Origin: Posidonia oceanica
Taxonomy: Eukaryota > Streptophyta > Magnoliopsida > Alismatales > Posidoniaceae
Assembly: GCA_037176725.1 (NCBI GenBank)
Contig: JAZBRS010000054.1
Location: forward strand, 10,992,001 to 11,056,000
Direction of reading: 5' to 3'
Length of the DNA: 64,000 bases
A program made the translations under genes and the position numbers. The notes under the pieces were generated by a model. That model was given only the letters and a program-made list of their open reading frames with translations. It was not told the DNA's origin and made no database searches. Below are positions 11,111 through 22,734 of the stretch, in pieces (position 1 is the stretch's first letter; every line of letters begins with the position of its first letter).

Positions 11111-11568
11111 TTAAGTTACTGAACTTGGCTGGATTGCCCCCTAATCCGTGATTGAGTTGCATGAGCCTGTTTTACTCGCCCAGAGGTTTAACTAAGTTGA
11201 AATACATGTGTGAGCGTGGGTTTCATATTTTTTGGACATCCGGACCAGTTGGAATTTGGTTGCTCATTTCATCAAGTAAACGGCTCATTAAGCCATCGAC
11301 GACTTCAAATTTCAATTTTTTCCAGGTGAAATCTTTCCTTACAGCTATGTCATTTACATACTATTTCACTTGAGTACGCTGGTTTCAAGTTAATTTGGGT
11401 TAAGGGTCATTATTTTACCATATTGGTCGCTTAAGCTCATTTTAACTTTGAGAAAGGTAGTTCGAATGAAGTATTTGACAAGGTTGCTGAGTGTTCAGAA
11501 ATCTATATCATTTCAAAATATACAATCGTTTTACAAGGTCACTGGGGCATACCCCGGAAATACAGAAG
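11111..11568. other. Spacer between G1 promoter and G2 3' end
   Basis: No coding similarity was recognised. It holds the distal G1 promoter flank and presumably the G2 3' untranslated region. Confidence 0.4.
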
Positions 11569-14500
11569 CTAAGAAGCACTCTCTCCCTCACCCTCGGGAG
11601 ATGAAGCAGGAGCCGGAGAAGGAGCGGTAGGAGGACGAGGCGACTGCCGAACAGAAATGCCTGACGGAGCCCTGGAGACGGACCGAGAGTGGTGGCTACC
11701 CGACCAGTGGCTCGGTACAGAAGGAACGAGCACCCCGAGCCTAACACTAGCCGTAAAGGCAAACCTCCGGTAGTGCCCTAACTCGAACTCAAGCTAGGAG
11801 ATAACCCCCGCTATGCTCTGAGGTGAGAAGCAATCAAAATGTCAGATGCAAGCAAGGACATGGAAGACGTAAAGAAGTGCTGAATTAAATCATACTACTT
11901 GAGATTGGGCAATCTCGGTGTCCCTGTCGGCAACCTGCTACTCCAACTCCCGGATCCGAGCACTGCTGGTGGCAACAGTCCCCTCTAGGTCCTCCAACCT
12001 TCTGATAGATCTGGCAACTATGAAGTCACCAGCCCACTCCCTCAGCTCGCTCTCTAAATAGGCAACCTACAAGCAGTGGTGTCAAAACCAACGGAATTTC
12101 AAAAGTAGAAATGAAATAAAGGAATGTTTACCTTCTCCTGGAGATGGGAGATCTCCTCTGAATGGTCTGGAGGAGGAGTACTACTCGTCGAAGGCTAAAA
12201 AGAAAAATTCAAGTCAGTTACAATTCATAGCTAGACTATAAAAGCTACACGTAAAGATACTTGAAAGGCAGAGGCACGTAGGCGCTCAATCTCTCCAGTC
12301 AAAGGAGAGAGCTGCTGAGTCAAGTAGCGCTCCTGCTGAGCCCGCTCATTTGCCGCCTTGAGCTGCGAAAGAAAGAAAGCAAGTCAGCTGAATTGAATTA
12401 ACAGTCTACAGAAATAAAATTCAGGAGCTCACCGCTATCTCCAGCTGGGCTCGGTAAGACTGAACCTCCTCCAGTAAAGCCGCATGGGACACCACTGCCT
12501 CCCCGGGATTTGTGTCCCCCAAAGGAAGGTTCCCGCGCCCGAGGAAGTGGGACCGGTGGAAGATAATCAAAGAAGAAAACTCCCGGTCTATCCACTCGGC
12601 CCACACCGCCTCGTCGTCCTCTGTGGCATCCATCGAAGTAGGAGAACCACGACGGGCCCAGTCCAAGAGCTGTGAATCATAGACGTCCACCCAATGACGA
12701 GCACGGCTGCCCCCGTCGCGTGTCTTTCGCCAAGCTCGGTGAGGAGGAGGTAGAGGCTGAGCCTACCGGCGCCCCAGTTGTCGTATCGCCCTGCCAATTT
12801 ACTGGAAGTGACAGTGGTTCCAGCAGTGGATTCATACATCCCAGTCAAAAATGGCCCGATCACGAGCAATCTTAGGGACGTCTGCATGCTCTCCCTCAGC
12901 ATATGGACGCCAAATCTCCTGAAGGTAGCAATACATGTCAGTAAGCAGTATAAATAAATAAATAGAAGCTCAAAAGTCAACAGAAGCAAGTTACCTGAGC
13001 CGGAACAAGAAGCTCGAAAAGCAGACGACCAACATAGCGGTTGTTATCTACAGGCTCGAGGGCCTGCTCAGCAGCGGCCCAGAACAGTCCCCGAGGAAAG
13101 GGGACACCGGTAGGAGGAACCGAAGGAGGGGCAGGTCGTAGAAAGGCGAAGTGGTCCCACGCCCACATCTGCACGTAAAATGAGGAAGCCTTTAGTAAAA
13201 ACAAAATATCCAGTGCAAGCTTAAAATATGCAGATTTTAGCTGAAGGAATGGCAGGTTCCCGCCTAGCTGGCGAGAACTGCTGTCCGTGAAGTTGAAGAG
13301 GGTGGAGTACAGGTGCGCCAAGCTAACCACACCCCAGGCGTACTCTCCTACGCGCTCCAAGTCTGCCAGGAGAGGAAGGAACCACGCTGACAGCATCGAG
13401 GAGGAGTGCGAAAAGAGCACCTCCCCGAACAGTACTAGGAGGAAGGTCCGCAGCTGCTGTTCAGCCTCCACGCCTGGTCCAGCTACTGTCTCCGCCAGCT
13501 CACTAACTCGGCGAACCGCGGAAGTGATCACCACAAGCTGCTCCCCGCTCATGGCTAACTGACATCCGACAAGCTCCTGTGCTAAGGCTGAGTAACCCGA
13601 GCGCACCCGCCCCGTCATTGGTCTACCCGTGACCCAAAGACCAATTAGCTGCACCATGTCCTCAAGGGAGAGGACAAATTCACCCGCCCTCGTGACGATC
13701 GAGCTCGTACGGAAGTTCTACCACTCTACGACAGCCTCCAGGAACATCGGACGGAGGGGAAATTCCGGGATGGATAGGAAATGTCGAAATCCCATCTGAT
13801 TCAGACGCTCCTACTAGAAAGTAGTCAACAAGGCATAGGACCGGCGGACCTAACCCCAGTAGCAACGGGTCACGGCCGGTGCTCGACTCTGCAAACAAGC
13901 AAGAGAATCATCAGTCAAGATGAAACAACTGAATAAACTGAAGGGAAAATGAAAAGATATCTACCTGCCCCCTCGAAGCTAGTGTGACAGTGGCGTACTC
14001 TAATCGAGATGCGTTCCTACGCGGTCCTGATGTCTGCACCTCGTCCTGAGGGATCTGCTCCTGCCAGTAGCCAGGGGATCCCTCACATTGCCCTCAGCCT
14101 CCCGTCGAACAAAATCGATCATGTTCCGCCAACAGCCGTCGTCCTCACCAAATTGCGCGAGGAAAGGGTCGACCGGCCTCGCCTCTAGCACTTTCGTGGG
14201 CCCCGCCTCGTCCAGGCCAACCATGGGCCTCGTCTTTGACACCGTCTCCTCTGAATCCTCATAACTAAAAGAATTGCTAGAACCGGAGTCTGCCGCCACC
14301 GTCGTCTCTACGGCCTCCCCGAAACCAGAGTTCGCCCCCACAACATCTCCATTGGTTGTCGCCTCCGCCTCCACGGCGTCGCCACTAGCCACCACCTCGA
14401 CCTTTGCGGTATCATCACCGGCAACCCTCGTCCTCGCTCCTGCAGCCACGGCATCACCGCCAGTCGTCACCTCAGCCCCTGCGACGTCACCGCCGGCCTC

Positions 14501-14758
14501 CGCTACCTCCACGGCCAGCCCAAGCGCCACCCCCGTTTCAGCAACCTCGGCCACCACTCCCACAGTGGGAGAACCGGCCCCCACAGGCACAGCCCCACCT
14601 GCCACAGCCCTGCCGGCGGCCTCCGCAGCCCTCACCGCCGTCTCCCCCGCAGTTGGGCCAGCAACCAGCGTCTCCAACGAAGGCTCGCTGAAAGGCGAAG
14701 GCCCAATCCGAGCTCTCTTTGCCGTTCGAGTATAAGAGTGGGAGATTCTCTTTTCCAT
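11569..14758 (-). pseudogene. G2: eight-exon antisense PMD/coiled-coil gene of E1
   Basis: Exons, from ATG: 14758-13965, 13888-13241, 13168-12995, 12918-12433, 12362-12261, 12194-12132, 12066-11899, 11817-11569. Exons 2-8 each have a length divisible by three and all introns are phase 0. Exon 1 encodes a basic TRTAKRARIG start (possible nuclear signal) and an Ala/Val/Gly-rich tract. Exons 2-3 carry a PMD: LSIPEFPLRPMFLEAVVEW, LSLEDMVQLIGLWVTGRPM, FGEVLFSHSSSMLSAWFLP, then MWAWDHFAFLRP. Exons 4-7 are heptad-rich (ELREWAGDF, RIRELE) and probably coiled coil. Exon 8 has a Pro/Ser-rich tail. There are about nine in-frame stops (mostly TAG), each explainable as C-to-T change of Gln, Trp or Arg codons, one frameshift in exon 1 (794 nt), and a GT-to-CT donor after exon 2. 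It must have been a working spliced gene until recently. Confidence 0.8.
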
Positions 14759-14865
14759 CGGAGTGATCTCGCCGGAATGGGAAGAAAAATCGCCGGAGAA
14801 CTCTCTGGCGTCGGAGAAGAAGAAGAGAAGAGAAGCAGGTGACCACCCGTGGTGTAGGACGAGGG

Positions 14866-15030
14866 TTTTATAGCATTCAACGTTATCTACGTGAATTTCA
14901 GCATCCAACACATCGGGAAGAAGGAATGTTATACGCGCCCTATGGCCCGTCCAACGTTTTGAGAGTTAAAACGATATCCGCTGGTTTACCAGCGTATAAA
15001 GTTGACCGCTCCAGTTTCAGCGTATAACAC
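14866..15030 (-). promoter_or_regulatory. G2 promoter: TATA box and palindrome cluster
   Basis: Minus-strand TATAAAA at 14866-14872 is 108 nt upstream of the G2 ATG, the same spacing as in G1 and G2'. AACGTT-type copies follow at 14877-15026: TTCAACGTTAT, GTCCAACGTT, and an inverted pair CCGCTGG-TTTA-CCAGCG around 14970-14993. Confidence 0.7.
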
Positions 15031-17519
15031 ATAATTTTAGGGAAGTGTTCTGAATTCTGATTCTTTCATTCAACTCACACAAATTCATTTAAGAGAGACG
15101 AAATAAATTTTATTGATGATAAAGGATACATTTCTAACTACATTTTCTATCTCTTTGAAGGAAATTCAATTAACAATTTAGGCCGCACACCCTTGTACCA
15201 AGCGTCATAAGTAGCAAGAGAGGTGGCTTCGCGGTCCGCGCTCGAGTTCTCTCATGCAGAAAGGACTCGATTTTGCCTCTTTCCGTCCCAAGTGCCAGCC
15301 TGATAGAAAACCTGAATGATGTCCTCAGAGGTGTCACTCAAGCGCGAGAGAATAATGTCGGAGAAGCGAGGCAAGGGAGGTATAGCCCAAGGAGTACCCA
15401 ACATCGAGAAGCATCGCTGAGGGTTGTACTTCACAAACTCGATCGCCCCAATCAGCGTTAGGAAGTACTTTGGGTCGGACACTGTCCTGAAAGATGAGGG
15501 TGGATTGAAGGACTCTATCTAGGGCTTGACCTCACAAGCACATAAGCGGCAAATGTACTCCTTTAGGGGAAGGATAGCATCGAAAGCAGGTAGAAGAAAA
15601 TGCTCCTCTAACCAGCACTGAATTAGGAAAGGCGAGCCGAAAAATGGTCCCCCGAGGCAGGCACTGGATAAGCCTCGGATAGTGAAAGCCAAAACAGACT
15701 GACTCAAACATTTCTCCGGATTGCGAACGCAAATACACATGAGCTTAGCATGGTAGGTGCTAATGGTCAGGGTCTCATTTGGAAAGAGTACCAGTCCCCC
15801 GATCAGAATGAAGACACATTCCAAGCAGGAAGCCTCGGAGCGAATGTTGTCGCGCTGTTTCCAGAGAAATTTCCACAAGGAGGAGAGTTTGATACAACCA
15901 ACTAGCACCAGGTCCTCCAGCACAACAACAGAGCCAAAAATACGCTTTAAAAGAGAAAAGGAGCCTACTACCCTGATTGGTAAACGGTAGGCATTCCTGC
16001 AGTAAATGAACGGGTCGGCCTTTTGAGTACCTAAAAGGGCGCTCACTTCCTCCAAAAGAATGGTGTTGACACCCCATTTTGACAGGCTTGAATCAATTAG
16101 AATCTCCTGGTGACTTCTGGATCCAAACCTAGGTCAAAACTACACATTCCTTTTCATCCTACCCTTCAAAACAAGCCTAAACTTGACCTAAGATTACACT
16201 CCTTTTCCTAGCCCAAAACCGATCCAAAAACTATAGGAAAACCCACCATCCCCAACTTAGCAAACCTACCCAAACACTTAGAAATTTTCAAACCAAAACC
16301 ACTCCCAAAAATCCTAGAAAACTTAGGTAAAACTACCCTTTTTCTACACCTCAAAACCCTTCCAAAACCCTCTCGAAACTAAACCAAAATGCTAGGTCTA
16401 ACACTAGGGACTCTAGGCCACACACTCACCAAATTTCAGCTCTTTTCAAAGCTTCTAACCCCTCCATTTACCCAAATTATCCTTTTCTCTCTCTTCGATT
16501 ATTCTTTTCTCTCTCCTCTCTCTCTCCTGATTATCCTCCCTCTTTTCACCCCCTTCTCTCCCTTCTTCTTGCTTGGCGGTGGGCCGTCCTTGTGCATCTA
16601 TCTCCTCTCAATCTTATTTTTTTTTTTATCTTATTTTTAGCATTTTCTTTGACTTTCAAAAAATTATTTTCTTTCAACTCCTCTTTTTCCTTCTTACTCC
16701 TCCATTTCTCCCTTTTCTTCTTTCTTTCCCTTTTCTTTTCCTTCCTTCTCCTAAATCTCTAAAAAATCCTTAAAAACCTCTAAAACAAAAGAAAAGCAAA
16801 CCAAAACCCTAAAAGAAATAAGTAAAAACTTAAACAAACCATTAAAAACCAAAAACCTAACTAAATCTAGCTAAAATGGAAAACCAAGAATGCAACTTAA
16901 AAATGCAAAACAAACAAAACGAAAATGCTGTAAAATCAAGGAAAAAATCAAAATTTAATCAAAACAAGTAAAAGTATAATCCCATTAAAAAACAATCAAG
17001 AAAACAAATCCTGAAAGAAAGGAAACACTTAAGAAATACTAAGGCTAGTAATTATGGAAAAAACTTAACTTAACAATCCTAAAAACAAACAATTTGAAAA
17101 CTTAAATAAAAAATAAAAACAAACAATCAAAATTTAAGAACACCTAATTAAAAACTTAACAAGAAGACCTAACCTAAAAAAATATTAAAAGAAATTAACA
17201 AACGAAAACAAATTAAAAAAGGACCTAACAAAAATCCTTAAAATCCTAATCAAAAGCTAAAACTTATCCTAATTAATCGAAAAACAAACTTTAAAAAATC
17301 CTAATTAACACCTCAAGTACTTAACAAGAAAAACATAATTAAAAAACAACTTAAACGATTTAACAAACATTTAATCAAAATCAAAAACAAATCAAAAACA
17401 AAGAAAACCCTAAAAACCCTAATCAAAACTAAATCTCTTTAAACCTAATTAACTAATCAAAAACAATCATTAAACAACTTAATCAAAGTGCTAACTTAAA
17501 ACACAATCATTCTAAAACC

Positions 17520-19190
17520 TTTTCTATTTTTATTTTATTTTTATCTAATTTATTTTTCTTCTTTCCCTTCCTTCCTTTCTTCCTTTCTTTCTATTTTTTC
17601 TTTCTTTTCTTTTCCTGGGCCTAGTCCAGCCCGTTCCTCTCCTTTCCTTCCTTCTGCCTTTCTTTTTTTCTTTTTTCTTTTTTTCCGCGTGCAGCCCGGC
17701 CCGTTCGCTTCCTTCTTCCTCCTTCCCTCCTTCTTCTTCTTCTTCTTCTGCCACAGTTTCTCCCGCGCCAGCCATCTCCCTCCACCTCTTCAAATTCGAT
17801 TTCAATCCTTCCCTCCCGATCACCATCAGCATCCAGCTCACTCCCCCTCTCTCCGCTCTCAGCAGGATTTCCGAGGGGCATTGATTGCCATCACCTCCGG
17901 TCGTCCTTCGCTGCTGCAGCCGCTGCTCTCGCCAGTGGAATTTGAATTCCCACCGCGCGCTCCACTTGCTCGTGCCCCCTGATAGAGCCGCCAACCTCTT
18001 CCTCCTTCAACGCCTTTGGATCATCCAAGAGAGAGCGTGAGAAACCAGAGCTCAGAGCACCCAAAACTCCCTCCCTCTTCCGCTAAAATTCAGCATCCTT
18101 CTTCCTCTTCTTTTTGATCCACACCAGAGCACCTAACTCCCAGTAGAATCCCCTCAATTCCGTCCCCAAATCCACCCAAACTCCCAGCATTTCAGCCCTC
18201 CATTCCACAGCTCAAACCACCCTGCATCCACCTCCCAATTCACCCATTTCCCCAGCAGAATCCATCACCCCCGTCCTTCCAGAATTCCCTCCTCTTCCGA
18301 CCACAGAATCCCTCCAAAACTCACCCAGTGACTCACCAGCATACCACCTCCCAGACCCACCAAACCATTAGCCTTCACAACAGTCGGAGACCTTCACAAC
18401 AAACACCTGCGACCACTCAGCCAGCAAATCACCCGACACCTCAATCTTCCTCTCCAGTCCACCACCGGCCCTTCCCAGCATCCAGAAACGCTCACGAACC
18501 CACCAGCAAGTCGTCAGTGCCCTCCATTTGATCCCGAGAGCAGAGGACAGCCACCTCCGCCTGCTGCTGTCCGCAGAGCACCCACTGAAGCAAACTTCCG
18601 CTCCACACTGCGAAACTTCGTTCCGGAGATCCAAGAAGCTCCGGAGTGCACCACTGATTCGATCCCGATGCTCCCAAGCCGTCGACAACCCCTGCAACGC
18701 CCGGACGAACCCCGCCGGCTACCACTGAATCAGCCGACGTCGGGAGGGCATTTCAGCCAACGAAAGAGGTACCCCCTTCTCCCTTAGCTTAGTTTCCTTA
18801 TCGGTGTGCTTTTCCGCCCATTAGCTTTAGGTTTTCCCCCTCCTGCTCCGAGTCGTCGCCGCTGCTCCGTCGTCTTCTCCAGCGAGCCCCAGCATTTGTC
18901 CCGCCGCACCAGTGAGTAGAACGACGCTCCGTCGATCCCCTGAGGTCCGCACGGCCAGCAGCAACTCCCCAGTGGCTCCAGAATGCCACGGCGTCGCGTC
19001 GTCCACCGGTCCCACTCTCCTCTGGTTCACAGACTTCCAGCGTCTTCTCCGGCCTGCTCTAGGCAACACCAAGTCGCGCCGACGCCGCTCCGAGCTCCGC
19101 CCGCCTCCGGATAACATCGCTGACCTTTCCACGCGTCCCCAGCACCCCTCCTCCGCTCGCGACGGCCACTGGTAGCACTGTGCTATAGTG
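17520..19190. other. Pyrimidine-rich, then C-rich core of S1
   Basis: Strongly CT-biased DNA (17520-17770) grades into C-rich sequence with many low-complexity ORFs. Long Pro/Ser/Arg-rich frames are open on both strands because of composition. It may hold the LTR promoter and leader, but no clear TATA box was chosen. Confidence 0.4.
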
Positions 19191-19229
19191 GTCGCCGTTC
19201 TGTGGATTACTGTGCATTTTTTTTCTGTT

Positions 19230-20060
19230 ATTAAGCTATTTTGTTATTAAATTGCATTTTCAATCCCTGTTTTTACTTTATTGCATTCTAGTCCTGCCTC
19301 TGTTTAAAACTCATTTAATTCCGCATTTAAATCATATGAAATTACATGAAAAATCTAAAAAATTGATTAATTACATGTTAGTCCCTTTGTAGTGTTTTCC
19401 TTCAGTGTTTATTTTAGTTCTGGCCCTCTAGTTTTCCATTTTTGCATATTAGTCTTTCAATCAATAATCTGATTTAATGCTTATATTTTACCTTAGTAAA
19501 TTGCATTTTTAGACCCTACTGTTTTCCCCATTTGCACTTTAGTCCTCTGTTCTGTTAACTTAGGCATTTATTTTTCAATTTTTCTTACTGCATTACATCA
19601 TTTCCCCCATACTTTCTAATTTTTGCATATAAGTCCTTCATTAATGCACAGCATACATTTAAATGCATATTTTGCTTATAAAATTGCATTTTAGACCCTG
19701 CATATTTAAAAATTGCATATAGGACATCTGTTTGCATTCCTAGACCATTAAGACCACTGTTTTGCTTACAAAATTGCATTTTAGACCCTATATATTTCAA
19801 AATTGCATGTTAATCCCCCATATGATTTCAAAACTTGTCCAAATGCATGTTTACCTTGTAAAATTGCATTTTGAACCCTGCATTTTGCAAAATTGCACTT
19901 AGACCCTCCAGTTTTCATAAACCTTGCATAAAAGCTCCTAACTTTTCAAAATGTTTGCATTTAGACGCTCACTTTTTCAAAAAAATTGCATATAAGTTCC
20001 CAAGTTTTCTAAAAAATCATCCTTAAGTCTTTTCTTGCATTCTGCATGCATTGCATTAAT
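19230..20060 (+). repeat. Degenerate repeats around AAATTGCATTTTAGACCCT in S1
   Basis: The motif TTGCATTTTAGACCCT and variants recur roughly every 45-60 bp at least ten times (for example about 19501, 19681, 19771, 19861). The array is diverged and no unit length is exact. Confidence 0.65.
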
Positions 20061-20784
20061 GCATTCTTGCATTTGGCATTCTTCCACACACTTAAGCATT
20101 CTTAGCTCCCATTTACATGGGAGGACCTATTGTGCACGCCCCTAGGACCTCCTGTACTTCTAGATCCATTCTTCTCCCTTGTTCTGGCCCCTCTACCTTG
20201 AAGCTGGGATATCTTCAGATCTGGCCGTCGGATCTTCTCAACCTAGCTACCTAGACGACCCCGGCGGAGCGCTCTTCAGCATGGACCAAGCAGTTTTTAG
20301 GTCAGGCTTCAGATTTCCAAGGTAAGTCTTCCTGAACCCTTGCACAGCATTCATTTGCACACCATTTGCATTGCATGCATCGTTTTTGCTTTCTGTTTCC
20401 TCGAGCATGTAGAATAGGACTCCCTCTTCTTATCTATCAACACTGCTTCCTCTTTTTGCGTACCCCCAGTGCTTTGTGTTGCCTTTCCCCTGGATTCACC
20501 ACTAATTGTAACTTCCTTCCCCCTTTTCCACGATCCGATCGCATCGCGAGCTTTTGGCAGCTTGCGAGACACATCATGGGACATTTTGGTGGGAAACAGT
20601 CACAAAATAGTAATAATCCTTTCTCTTGCTTCCCTTCCCCTTTGTAGGTCTTCACACCTACTTTGCGTGGTCTTTAAATAACGCTTATTCTCACACTTGC
20701 GCTGTTTACTTCCCCTTTGCATCTCCAGCCCTTTCTCTTTACATTTGCATCTGCATGGCTTTATCGATGTTTTACCTCGCTTGT

Positions 20785-21240
20785 TTTGGCACCGTTTCGC
20801 GTGCCCACTTTGCTCCTAGCACCGTTTTGCATGCTCGCTTTGTCTTTCGGCACCGTTTTGCATGTTCGCTTTCTTTTGGCACCGTTTTGGGTGCTCGCTT
20901 CACCTTTTGGCACCGTTTTGCGTGCCCGCTTCGCCTTTTGGCACCGTTTTGCATGCCCGCTTTACTTTTGGCACCGTCTTGCATGTCCGCTCTGTCTTTG
21001 GCACCGTTTTGCGTGCCCGCTCTGTCTTTGGCACCGCTTTGCATGCTGACTTTGCTTTTAGCACCGTTTTGCGTGCTCGCTATCTTTTTGGCACCGTTTC
21101 GCGTGCCGCTTTGTTTTCTCGCACTGTTTTGCGTGTCGCTCTGTCTTTTACGCCGTTTTGCGTGCCGATCTTGTTTTCTTCACCATTTTGTATGCCACTC
21201 TCGTTTCTCGCATTGTTTCGTGTGTTTTACGTCATTTTCT
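20785..21240 (+). repeat. About 30-bp tandem repeat GGCACCGTTTTGCGTGCCCGC in S1
   Basis: About fourteen units of TTTTGGCACCGTTTTGCGTG plus a CCGCTTTG-type filler follow one another, with CAT/CGT and CTC/CCC variants. The repeat produces long open frames that are not genes. Confidence 0.85.
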
Positions 21241-22459
21241 CTTACATGTCGCCTGCATTGCTTGGTTTTACCACCGTTTTGCTTTTCCATATACATTTGC
21301 ATATAGGGCAGTGATGCTTACTGCCTGGAGTTCTCACGAGCCAGGTCTCGACCAGTTCGGAACACAGACAGCGCTGCTGAGCACTTAGACTGCACGTTTA
21401 TTTTCCTGCATTGCATCCCATCACTTAGAGCACACCTATGAGCCTTTATTCATGCATTCATTGGCATTTAGGCATTTAAACCTGTATTTCCCTGCGTATG
21501 CGAGCGTAAGCCTAGAAAGACCGATTCTCGGGCGTGTCGGGGGTGTCTAACACCCTCCCCGCACGTAACAGGAGTCCTTGCCCAGTCTTGTGGCCCGTAA
21601 TGACCATATTGCCCTTATCCTAGGCATGAGTCATCTCATTTGCATTCATTTGCATTTGTTTTCCTTTGCATTGCTCTGCATTGCATCCTTTGCTTGGTTT
21701 TGCGTGTTAACCCGCGCATTACCTCGGTTCTCCTTGTCTTCCGATAATAGACACGGTGGCGACTCTGAATTGTCTTATCTTCTTCTTTTCTTATCTTTTC
21801 TCTCCTATTTTAAGTGTTTTCGAGTTGAGCCCTCCTCCTTGGACATAGCCGCTTATAGTGAGCCTGATTCCGATCGGTGCACGCGAGCTTCTGGAAGTGT
21901 GTATGGACGATCTGAACACCAGGATTGCTACAAATGGTCAATTCCCCTGAAGAGGAAAAGAACGTGTGGGTTAAAGGATTCCACAGCCCGCAAAAGCCGA
22001 AGAGCACCTTCCAGTCAACAGGCTGCCGCAACTGGTGAAGAGCTTAACAAAGACCAACCTCTTCCAAGCGTTCCCGATACCTCTTCAAAGCCCAAGAGCG
22101 GAATTATTGAACCCAGTCCAACTGGTAGGCTTTCGAGTCGCGGTTGTTATTGGCAGAGGATAGGGGCTATGAAGTAAGAAAAATCAGCGGAGATAAAGGA
22201 ATACGAGAATGAATGTATGGGGTAGTAATGAAAACAGAAAGTACCTTCTCATGCACCAAAACGTTCGCCAAATTATTAGGTATAACCTCCAGTCGAAGTT
22301 GCACCATGTCGGAAGGAGAGGAGAAGACGGCCACTTGGAAAGCATGCCGCGGGATATCACTCAAATCCATGAGGAGAAGCACAATTCCGAGCAAGTAAAA
22401 AATCAATAAAGAAAGGAAGATCGATGTTTGAACTACGAGATCCATGCCAAGATGGGGTC

Positions 22460-22655
22460 TAATATAGGCCGTGGAGCCTTCATCATAATGGAAATCCAAA
22501 GAAAATCGGTGATTTACTGCCAAAACGGTGGTGCCTGAACAGGAAAGACAGCAGCCTGTCTCGCGACGTTATACGCAGCCGTCTTGCCGTCCAACGTTAG
22601 CCACGGTGTTTGACGCGTCCAACGTTGAACGCTAAAAATCCGGCGTCCAACAAAT
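22460..22655 (-). promoter_or_regulatory. G3 promoter: TATA-like box and palindrome cluster
   Basis: Minus-strand TATATTA (22460-22466) lies 90 nt upstream of the G3 ATG. Copies of the palindrome family at 22564-22650 include ACGTTATACGC, CGTCCAACGTTAGCCACG, GCGTCCAACGTTGAACGC and GCGTCCAAC. Confidence 0.65.
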
Positions 22656-22734
22656 GAAGGCAGAATTGAGAGCAAATCAAAAAACCCCGGAGCACAACCA
22701 GGCCAACAAAGCAAGTAAAGCCAAAGAAGTGTCC

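Larger units (their letters stand above)
16064..21932 (+). mobile_element. S1: solo LTR (5.87 kb) of an Ogre/Tat-type element
   Basis: The insertion begins TGTTGACACCCCATTTTGAC and ends GATTGCTACA, with TG/CA ends. The 5-bp target duplication AATGG is present at 16059-16063 and 21933-21937. Comparison with G3' at 28960 shows the uninterrupted target (AAAGAATGGTCAACTCCCC), which confirms both borders. No coding domain and no second copy of the ends were found inside, so a solo LTR is the simplest reading. Its right part (21308-21770: GGCAGTGATGCTTACTGCCT, GGTGGCGACTC) matches the E3 LTR (39074-41994), so S1 and E3 belong to one family. Confidence 0.8.
15147..22370 (-). pseudogene. G3: antisense PMD gene of E1, split by solo LTR S1
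   Basis: Exon 1 is 22370-22245 (42 codons, MDLSDIPRHAFQVAVFSSPS). Exon 2 starts at 22166, is interrupted at 21937/16064 by the S1 insertion, and ends at 15147. PMD motifs: AYQLDWVQ, FRSWALKRY, LRQPVDWKVLFG, LWNPLTHTFFSSSGELTI before the insertion and LLEEVSALLGTQKADPF after it, then ILIGGLVLFPNETLTISTYH and GSPFLIQCWLEEHF. The C-terminus reads QAGTWDGKRQNRVLS and KGVRPKLLIEFPSKR. Stops at VQ-stop-F and LC-stop-A correspond to Gln in the E2 copy, and a TGA replaces the Trp of E2's LSLWEN. A frame change near 15535 is shared with the E2 copy G3' (28033-29389). Confidence 0.75.

Noticed and set aside
14274..14735. Plus-strand Ala/Ser/Thr/Pro-rich ORF of 153 codons
   Set aside because: Antisense shadow of the low-complexity part of G2 exon 1; the minus strand has the homologous start and promoter.
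20626..21306. 226-codon ORF of repeated Phe/Cys/Ala/Leu
   Set aside because: Comes from the 30-bp GGCACCGTTTTGC repeat in S1.
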